Positions 56,380-64,000 of a DNA stretch of 64,000 nt are shown here, one piece after another. Location of the stretch: NCBI RefSeq assembly GCF_029873635.1, contig NC_080420.1, positions 50,545,457 through 50,609,456 of the forward strand, written 5' to 3'. The stretch comes from Malania oleifera. Lineage: Eukaryota; Streptophyta; Magnoliopsida; Santalales; Ximeniaceae. The notes beneath the pieces were generated by a model that was not told the DNA's origin, made no database searches, and was given only the letters and a program-made list of their open reading frames with translations. Every line of letters starts with the position of its first letter. Within the stretch, counting starts at the first letter, position 1. The position numbers and the translations under genes are program-made.

Positions 56380-57227
56380 GCCTCCTTTTTCAGTAGTGGG
56401 AAGTCCAACTTGATGTGCCCAACTTTGTTGCAATTGTAACACGTGGGAGCATTTGATTTTTATTTTCTTTTGCTAGACTCTCCCTTCTTAGATGCAGACT
56501 CCCTATATATTTTGTATGACTTTCTATTATTCTTGAAAAATCTATTAAATTTTCTAGTTAGCATGGCCATATCATCGTCAGTGTCAGGTTCGCTACATTC
56601 ACTAGATGTATTAGTGGAGGTTTTCAATGCAATCACCTTTTTTGGCTTATTATGTTCATTGAGTCTCTCATTTATGGCTAATTCATTTGTGATCATGGAG
56701 CCTATCAATTCATCTAGAGTCATGACTTTAAGGTCTCTACCCTTAGAAATGGTCGTAGCCTTAACTTCCTAAATAGAAGGCAAGCCTCTAATGATCTTTC
56801 TAATCATCTCATATGTAGGGTAGGTCTTACCCAATGCATGTAGTGAGTTTATAATGTGTGTGAATCTAGTGTACATGCTCTGAATGGACTCACCTACATT
56901 CATTCTAAAGGCCTCATATTCACTAGTCAGCATATCTATACTACTATCTTTCACATCCCTACTACCTTCATATGTGACTTCTAACTTAACCCAAATTTAT
57001 TTTGCAGTAGCACATGTCATTATTCTATTAAACTCATTCACATCAAGATCACAATATAGAATATTCATAGCAATGAAATTCAAACTAACAACTTTCATAT
57101 CATCATCATTATATTCTTCCTCAGTTTTAAGAATTCTAGTTGTACCATCTATTTTCATAAGAACATAATTTCCCTTATAGACAATCCTCCACACCTTCCA
57201 GTCTGTATTTTGAAGGTAGATGTGCAT
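56380..57227 (-). pseudogene. F gag (broken)
   Basis: Starts near MHIYLQNTDWKVWRIVYKG. It continues MNILYCDLDVNEFNRIM, then a stop, IWVKLEVTYEG, LTSEYEAFRMNVGESIQSMYTRF, IIRGLPSI, another stop and LDELIGSM, and then ESSKRK with a stop. The C-terminal knuckle is CYNCNKVGHIKLDF, whose last cysteine is replaced by phenylalanine. Stops are consistent with single changes (Glu to TAA, Trp to TAG). This is a SIRE-type gag with one recognised knuckle. Confidence 0.88.
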
Positions 57228-57360
57228 CCTTTGTTTTCAGAAGGTGTAATTAATACCACTGAAAACCAGAGGTCATGTGGAAGATGGTCCCTCAGGGAAA
57301 GGGGTCACGAAACTATGAGTCATCTAAGATCTTTTGTAAAATAACTATGAGTTTATACTG

Positions 57361-57378
57361 CGTGACCTTGATACCAAT
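57361..57378 (-). other. Primer-binding site of F
   Basis: Minus ATTGGTATCAAGGTCACG adjoining the 5' LTR; near-match to the tRNA-Met complement. Confidence 0.85.
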
Positions 57379-59277
57379 TGTTAGCTTTACCATGATCCCA
57401 AAAGGGGGGTGAATTGGTATTTTTAAAATTAATGCCCTAGGTCAGTGTCCGAACAGTAGTATATTCACAACCCTAAAGTCAATCTAGTGCAAGTAAAATA
57501 AATCACTTGTAGTATGTAGTAGAAATTAAATAATGCAATTTAATCAACTAAGCATGCACCAAAAGCAGTAAAGAGAAGTGACAAGCAGAAGTGTTATCGA
57601 GGTTCGGCAAATTGCCAATGTCCTCGCCTTGGCTAATTAGCACAAGGATTACCACTATAATGCTCACTTAAATGGGTGGAGCGGCACCTAAACAGTTAGG
57701 TCAATTAGCACAAGGATGACCTCAACCTTTACACAATTCTTACCAGACTAGATTACCACCCCCTCAGGCCATACATGAAATACAATAGTATTTTCTCAAT
57801 CAACTAGTATAGTGATTATGCTTTCATGTAAAGCAGATATGTACTCAATACACGCAGTCACATACACATCAATGATATGAATATAGTGTAAACTCAATGA
57901 TACAAATAATTGTGCTATCAACACTCAATATGGTATAATCAGTGAAATGCTCAAGAGTGTTCAATACAAGCGGTATCTTGGAATTTAAGCAAAGCATAGT
58001 TCAGTAGTAAATCAATATTCAAAAGATATCAATAAGATATTCAAACTAGTTCAAAAAGATTTTCTTCAATGAAATAAGCACACTACTAGTTTGAAAATAT
58101 TTTCCTTGTTGAAAATATCTTTGCACAACAAAAATCAAAACTATTGGACACTTGCAATAACAATGCAAATATCCTAAGCTTACTTAGTTTATCCCAGAAC
58201 AAGATATATAATATCAAAATCTGTGGGATAAACCTAAGCTAAACTCCCCAAAAATAATATCACAATCAAACACTCAAATGGGAGTTTCTAGCAAAGTGTA
58301 GCAATCACAAGCACTCTAAATATGCTCTCTCAATCTTAGAATGTATTAAGGAAATAGAAATTTAAAAGTATTTGGACAAAGAGAGTGTTTTCAAAATAGA
58401 GGATTTTTGGCTAATGAAATTGCTAATTATTACTAATCCTTGCAAATGAGCCTATATTTATAGGCAAGGGTAAAATTATAACCGTTTGGGACTTGTTGGA
58501 AATTATTAGCAAATTTTCAAATAGTTTAAACACAATTAACCCAGCTTTACCCGATTTTACCACAGTTAAAATAATTTTAACTCGGGGAGGTTTGGGTGGC
58601 TGAACCGTGATTCAGTCGCCCAAATAAACACAATAATAAAAGCTGTTAAAATCAGTTCGGCAGCATGAGTTCAAGTTCGGTGGCCCAATTCAAAGTGAGA
58701 AACATTGCTTCGTAACTTTGGGTGCCCAGTCATAGGTTTGGTAGCCCGAACTCATGTCATCGGTTGCTCGGGGCTCAGTTTGAACTAAACAGTTCGTAGC
58801 CCGAGTTGGTTTAATGTCCCTTTCAGGTGGTTCGGGCGCCTGTGGACGGTATGCACAAAATAGTTCGGTAGACCTAGAACCGAAGTCAACTATTGACTTC
58901 TCAACAGTTCGGGCGCCCGAGCTCTCTTACTTTCCCTGATAATATTCAATTTAAGTGCATTTTTAACACTTTTATATTTTGTATGATATATGTCAGAGTG
59001 TTGGGACTTAGAGTCATACTATGGTCTAACTGAGCTTACCATATATCTTATATGCATGATATGCGAGTAAGTAATACAGACCATATTCCTAGTTACTATT
59101 ACAAATCCATATTAAATTAATTGAATTGGCAATACAAATTAAAAATTTCAGGGTATTCATATTGCTTCAAGTGTCATTCCTTGAGATGATTATCTAAGCC
59201 TGCACAAACACTTGAAAACCATCAAATACTTAAGTATTTGTCATTATCCAAACCGGGTGTGACTTATAAGGTCAACA
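57379..59277 (-). repeat. 5' LTR of F
   Basis: TGTTAGCTTTACC...AAGGTCAACA, both termini canonical. TATA at 58452-58463, AACGGTTA box (minus) at 58479-58489, GGGCGCC motifs at 58585-58920. Relative to the other LTR it lacks about 35 bp between two motif copies near 58912. Confidence 0.93.
58452..58489 (-). promoter_or_regulatory. U3 core promoter of F 5' LTR: TATA plus AACGGTTA box
   Basis: Same arrangement as at 49930-49968, identical in both boxes. This LTR would have driven transcription of F. Inferred. Confidence 0.45.
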
Positions 59278-59282
59278 GACTC

Positions 59283-59747
59283 CTTTATCTAATCACCAAA
59301 ATATATTCTGAGGAATTATTAATTAGTTGGTTGGAATGGGTATTTAAGTATGATGATGAGATACAAGGGTTATGATTGCTTTGTTCATTACCAGACTCAT
59401 GGGAGACGTTAAGAACTTCATTGTCTAACTCCACTCTAGAAGGTGTAATTACAATGGACATGACCAAGAGTTGTATGCTAAATGAAGAGATGAGAAGAAA
59501 AACATAGGGATCTTCTTCATAGTCAGAGATCTTGGTTACAAAAAAGAGGGGGAGAAGTAAGAGCAGAGGTCCAATGAATAGAGAAAACAACATAAGTAAG
59601 TCCAACAAGTTTGCAAATGTTGAGTGTCATCACTACGGGAAAAAGGGACACATCAAGAAATATTGTAGGAAATTGAAGAAAGAAAACAAGAATGAGAAAG
59701 GGAAGAGAACAAGGAATGGAGATGACAAAGAGGATGATGATGATTGA
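59283..59747 (+). pseudogene. B gag, C-terminal part (broken)
   Basis: Resumes after F with LSNSTLEGVITMDMTKSC. A frame holding VTKKRGRSKSRG, NKFANVECHHYGKKGHIKKYCRK and a Lys-rich, Asp-rich tail follows. The knuckle CHHYGKKGHIKKYC has tyrosine in place of its second cysteine. Stops occur near 59373 and 59507. Confidence 0.85.
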
Positions 59748-60329
59748 TGTTGCATACCACGAGACCAGTTCGGTGATTGACAATGGTGCCTCCATTCATG
59801 CTACTTTTTGGAAGGGTCTCTTTACATCCTATAGATCCAATGACTTTGGAACTGTAAAGATGGGCAATGATGGCTTGGTTAAATTCAATGGAATTGGGGA
59901 TGTGTATCTGAAGACAAATAATGGCACGAGTTTAGTTCTCAGAGATGTGAAACATATTCCCAACATTCGTTTGAATTTGATTTCTGCAGGTAAACTTGAT
60001 GACGAAGGGTACTACAATACTTTTAGTGATGACCAGTGGAAGCTCACCAGGGGTGCTACGGTTGTGGCTCGAGGCATGAAGCACTCTACATTGTAAGTTT
60101 TGCAAGCAAATATCTCCAACGACATTGTTAATGCAATGGAGGATAATGGTACAATAGAGTTGTGGCACAAGAGACTGGCTCACGTGAGTGAGAGAGGATT
60201 AGCTCTACTAGGGAAGAAAAGTCTATTATGTGGACTGAAAAGTACACTTTTGAAAAAGTGTACTCATTATTTATTAGGGAAGCAGAGCGGAGTTTCCTTT
60301 AAGAATTCCCCTCATTTGAGAAAGTCAGA
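59700..60329 (+). pseudogene. B protease, pre-integrase and integrase zinc-binding part (broken)
   Basis: Protease: ETSSVIDNGASIHATF, where the catalytic DSG reads DNG, then TVKMGNDGLVKFNGIGDVYL and LRDVKHIPNIRLNLISAGKLDD. Pre-integrase: GTIELWHKRLAHVSERGLALLGKKSLL, then STLLKKCTHYLLGKQSGVSFK, where one zinc-binding cysteine (CAHC in A) reads tyrosine. A stop falls at about 60096. It is cut by solo LTR I. Confidence 0.87.
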
Positions 60330-62492
60330 TGTTTGCTTTGGTGTATTCCCAAGAGGGGGGTGAATTGGGTATTTAAAATTTATTCCTAGATTTAGCTAAT
60401 CCAATAGTGATACTCAACCTAGGGTCTATCTATATATACATAAACCCAAATGCGTAGATAAATGTAAAATATGAAAATTAAATCCTACGCGACAGTCACA
60501 CTATAACACACACGTGTAGGAATATAAATTGCGAATATATAGACAGTGCACACATGATATGTTATCGGGGTTTGGCCAACTGTGCCTATGTCCTTGCCTC
60601 TAGCTCGCAAGCCCGAGGATTCCATTAATTCTCACTTAACGGGTGGAGCGGCACTGGTTACAATCAGGTCACTTAACGGGGCTGATCTTAACTTACACCT
60701 TACCAAGATAGTGCACCTAACTTTCCTAATCGGGTCTAAGCCAATTCAGGACTTTTCAACAGGATTAGTCTCCCTCTTCATGCCCACGCTTGAAATATAA
60801 CAGATTCACAATATAATTTGTGTACAAGTAAAGTGCTTCTTATACTAAGCAGATTTGCACCAATATGCTCAACCAAATAATGCTCTCACATATGATATAA
60901 ATTAAAGCTTAATGTGAGAATGTGTATTTTTCACTAAAAAATATTTCTCAATAAAGACAGAGTGTGAAAATGATTTTCTTACTAACAAGAGTAAGAAACC
61001 TACTAAGTAGAGATATTAAAATAAGAATATGCTCAAAGTACTCTTTTCAATATGTTAGGATTTTTCCCAAAAACTAGTTTTTCAAATAAAACTCAGGGGA
61101 ACTAAGATTTTTGCTCAAAAATAGTTTTGCAATGAAGAATATTTGAGCTTTTGAAGTCTTGCAATATGTGTGCAAGATTCACAAGCAAAAAACAAGTTTT
61201 TCTCCAAAGATTTTTATCAATGAAAATATATGGAGAAAACTTAGGATTTACTCTCAAGATAATGATTTTGAAAATAATGGGATATGAGAGTATAAGTAAT
61301 ATGATTTGTAAAAATAAAATGCTCAAGATAAAGAATACTCTCTTGACAATGATTTGAATATATAACAAAGAGAGGATGAAAAACAAGCTTAGGAAGATGA
61401 AAATATGATATAAAAATTTGAGAGGATTTTCTAACTAATCATCTTACTAATTTTGAGTTATAAGGGGGTATATATAGACTCCTTAGGAAATCTGACCGTT
61501 AAGGACATATTTTTCATTTTTTTAAAAAATTTAAATAAGATTAGTAAAAATAACAACGTTTTTAACCTCGGTAAAATTCCTCAACTTGAGAGCGCCGGTC
61601 GACCGTACTTAAGGTTCGATTGACCGAGTGTCTAGGTTCAGTCAGCTAGGAGTATTTTGAACTAGAAAGATGGTCAACTGTACTTGAAGGGTTCAAAGGC
61701 GATTTTCCAAATCCGCACGGTTCAGTTGATCGGGTCTTTTTGAACTAGCAGATCGGTCGATTGTGCGGTTGGCATTTCCCACGTGGGGGTTCAGTTGACC
61801 AGGGTGTTGCCCATATAATCTTAGTCGGTCGACCGAGAGGTCAACTTGTTGACCTGGTGGGATTTCGGTCGACTAGAGCTTGTCTATATATATCTGATTG
61901 GTTGACTAAGCAGTCAACATGTTGACCCGCTGGGGTTCGGTCGACCGAAGATCTCAGTATAACTGAGTTCGGTCAATCAAACATGCCGATTTGGGCATTT
62001 TCGGTCATTTTCTTTTATAATGTTGTCCTTATTCATATGATGATTAACTTTATTTTAATAAGATACTCTTTTATGCATGCATGGGGGACCTAAGGTTAGT
62101 CTAGGTCCTTTTAAGGTCTACCAAAAAAATCCAATGTCAGTCGTTTGAAGGTCGACCGAAGGGTGCCCTAAGGTCATTCGGATCCCTATGGTCAATCTAC
62201 GGTCTCGTTTGAGCTTTATTCATATCATGTATGCAGATGCAAATATTACCGACCAAATAGAAAAACTTAATGCAATACAAGTGAAATTTAAATGTCTTAA
62301 ATCTTCTTTACTCTTGTGACTTCCTTGGAATACGCCGGTTGATGTACATGTCCTTCAAGTTTCTTCTGGCTTCGATTTCAATCTCCTTATGTGTGTGTTC
62401 TGAAATGTTACTTGTTCAAACACTGGGTACACACATAAGAAACTTGCGGTTTATCATTATCAAAAGTAGGGATTGGACTCAAAAAGTCAACA
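60330..62492 (-). mobile_element. I: SIRE-type solo LTR (same subfamily as C)
   Basis: TGTTTGCTTTGGTG...AAAAAGTCAACA, flanked by TCAGA (60325-60329) and TTAGA (62493-62497); element A has TTAGA at the empty site. AAGAGGGGGGTGAATTGGG lies near the left end, TATATATA at 61469-61476 and an AACGGTCA box (minus) at 61493-61503. CGGTCGACCGA motifs occur at 61590-61990 and 62135-62210. Confidence 0.9.
61469..61503 (-). promoter_or_regulatory. U3 core promoter of solo LTR I: TATA plus AACGGTCA box
   Basis: Minus CTTAACGGTCA about 16 bp upstream of TATATATA. One position departs from YCYAACGGYYA. Inferred. Confidence 0.45.
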
Positions 62493-62497
62493 TTAGA

Positions 62498-63331
62498 GAT
62501 ACTGGATTTGGTACATTCAGATGTGTGTGGCCCTATGAAGACGAGAACACTTAGTGACTCCAGATACTTTGTGGCCTTCATAGATGATCATTCAAGGAAG
62601 TTGTGGGTATATACCTTGAAATCAAAAGTCCAAGTGTTGGTTGAGTTCAAGAAATTTCAAGCCCTAGTTGAGAGACAAACTGGGAAGAAATTGAGGTGCA
62701 TCCAGTGTGATAATGGTGGAGAGTATTTTGGTCCATTTGATCAGTATTTCAGACAACTAGGTATTCGACATCAAAAGACACCTCCAAAAACACCTTAGTT
62801 GAATGGCATAGCAGAAAGGATGATCAGAACACTAGTTAAGAGAGTAAGATGTTTGCTTTCACAAGCTTAGTTGCCAAAATCCTTTTGGGGGGAGGCATTG
62901 AGCACTGTTGTTCATGTGTTGAATCTTACACCCTGTGTTCCTCTACAGTTTGGTATGTTAGACCGAGTTTGGATAGGTAAGAATGTTTCCTATAATCACC
63001 TGCGTGTTTTTGGGTGCAAAGAATTTGTGCATATTCTAAAAGATGAAAGGTCCAAACTTGATGAGAAAACGCGACAGTGTATATTCCTTGGCTACGGTCA
63101 AGATGAGTTTGGATATAAAATTTATGATCCAATTGAGAAGAAAATTGTGAGAAGCAGAGATGTTGTGTTTGTAGAAGATCAGACCATTCAGGATATTAAG
63201 AAGGCAGAGAAATCTATGTCTTAGTAAGATGATAGTTTGACTGATGTGGATCCAGTTCCTTTGAAGAATTTTCCATCTCAAGTTGAGAATGATGTTCAGG
63301 ATGACCACTAGGGTAAGGGAGATGTTGATAT
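62498..63331 (+). pseudogene. B integrase catalytic part and C-terminus (nearly open)
   Basis: Reads LVHSDVCGPMKTRTL (first Asp), YFVAFIDDHSRKLWVYTLKS, FQALVERQTGKKLRCIQCDNGGEYFG (second Asp), HQKTPPKTP, a stop, LNGIAERMIRTLVKRVRCLL (Glu), LPKSFWGEALSTVVHVLNLTP and DERSKLDEKTRQCIFLGYGQDEFGYK. The three catalytic acids are kept. Stops at about 62799, 62868 and 63222 break it. It ends at LTR J, before RT. Confidence 0.9.
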
Positions 63332-64000
63332 TGTTGGCCTAACAGGACTTACGAATCTTATTTTGATGATAACAAATCAAGACTATTTAACATGTTATGG
63401 TTAAAGTGATGATGTTTCAAGAATCAAGTATGTGAGTTTAAGATTAAGTGATTACAAGGCTTATTGAAAGATTATATTCCAAGGACAAGTTGAAAAATGA
63501 AAGCTTAAAGGGTATGAAAGCATGGATTCAAAGATGATTTGATGAAAGCTTAAAAGAGTATTGAAGCTCAAGGTTAAGATGGACTCAACAAAAGACAAAT
63601 ATGAAGACTCCGAGCTTAGAACGTTTTTAAGTCTTAAGAAAGTCTTTATTTAAGTACTTCATTCAAAAGTCAATATGGATTCTTTGAAACTTATTAGGAT
63701 AAATCATTGACTTAGAGACCATATTTTTAAGAACCCTGGAAAATATTTTCAAGAGTATCAAAGTGTTTTGACATTATAAAGACCACAAAAAGATTTTGCA
63801 AACAAATTGAAAAATAAGTTTTTGAACTGTCCAAGCGACGGACCATTGTTGGTCCAATCGACTAAACGTTTATGCAGAATAAATTTGGACAGACAGTAAA
63901 AGCCTATTTGACTGACCCTGGCAAGCCCAGTCGACTCACCCTACACTGACTTTGAAATTTCATTGATTTTAAGAGCCCAAGTGACTGACCCCTTGAGTCC
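63332..64000 (+). repeat. J: SIRE-type LTR, plus sense, runs off the window
   Basis: TGTTGGCCTAACAGGACTTACG, the same start as K and E. It interrupts B after GTTGATAT; element A shows the uninterrupted text GTTGATATTGATGAGC. Motifs GACTGACC, TCGACT and CGACGGACC at 63822-64000 are its U3 array. Whether it is solo or part of a full element cannot be told. Confidence 0.85.

Larger units (their letters stand above)
48855..59277 (-). mobile_element. F: SIRE/Maximus-type Ty1/copia element, minus strand, carrying solo LTR K
   Basis: LTRs at 48855-50788 and 57379-59277, target duplication GACTC at 48850-48854 and 59278-59282. The primer site is left of the right LTR and the polypurine tract right of the left LTR. 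Gag, protease, integrase, RT and RNase H are all present in copia order on the minus strand. Net length without K is about 8.6 kb. It is the most complete element of its type in the window, but gag, protease and integrase carry disabling changes. No env-like ORF was found. Confidence 0.94.
47794..63331 (+). mobile_element. B: Ty1/copia, Tnt1-94 type, second copy, split by F, I and J
   Basis: 5' LTR, exact tRNA-Met primer site, gag, protease, pre-integrase and integrase are visible in order, all closely matching element A. F lies in gag (after TLRYQDE), I in the integrase N-terminal part, and LTR J just after the integrase. RT, RNase H and the 3' LTR would lie beyond the window. Stops are scattered through gag and pol. 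Confidence 0.92.

Overview
This window is repeat-rich nuclear DNA of a flowering plant, probably a eudicot. It is AT-rich and made almost entirely of LTR retrotransposons nested in one another. Lineages recognised from coding motifs are a Ty3/gypsy chromovirus (Tekay/Del type), an Athila-like gag-only gypsy element, Ty1/copia elements of the Tnt1-94 (Tork) type, and Ty1/copia elements of the SIRE/Maximus type. I found no intact host gene, rRNA, tRNA or CRISPR array. Every retroelement reading frame is broken by stops, frameshifts or insertions.

Layout. 1-16422: minus-strand chromovirus (Gyp1) with LTRs at 1-1909 and 14435-16422, its reverse transcriptase split by a plus-strand Athila-like element (G, 4723-11986, TSD TGTCT). 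16423-17408: pyrimidine-rich, promoter-like DNA and a long alternating purine-pyrimidine tract, interrupted by a SIRE-type solo LTR (H, 17409-19217, TSD ATGTA). 19579-41205: a Tnt1-94-type copia element (A, TSD TATGT) whose integrase is split by a SIRE-type relic (C, 21776-38420, TSD CACCC). C carries a Tekay-type solo LTR (22329-24749, TSD CAACC) in its left LTR and a second one (D, 29194-37084) in its body. D is itself split by a rearranged SIRE-type element (E, 30253-36118). 41211-47793: the only stretch that is not mostly LTR retrotransposon; it holds a tRNA-derived SINE with a 17-bp target duplication, a MITE-like relic and possible gene remnants. 47794 to the right edge: a second Tnt1-94-type copia (B), split by a SIRE-type element (F, 48855-59277, TSD GACTC, itself carrying solo LTR K), by solo LTR I (60330-62492) and by a further LTR (J, from 63332).

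Order of events follows from the nesting: A before C, C before D, D before E; B before F, F before K. Target duplications of 5 bp, primer-binding sites and polypurine tracts fix most boundaries to the base.

The most unusual signals are: (1) G/C-rich palindromic motif arrays placed just upstream of the TATA box in LTRs of several unrelated families, each with its own motif, plus one such array upstream of an env-like ORF inside E; (2) an AACGGTYA (MSA/MYB-like) box beside the TATA box of three SIRE-type LTRs; (3) element E, whose body is inverted relative to its LTR ends, leaving a 291-bp, nearly perfect inverted repeat; (4) the SINE with a four-unit internal tandem repeat.
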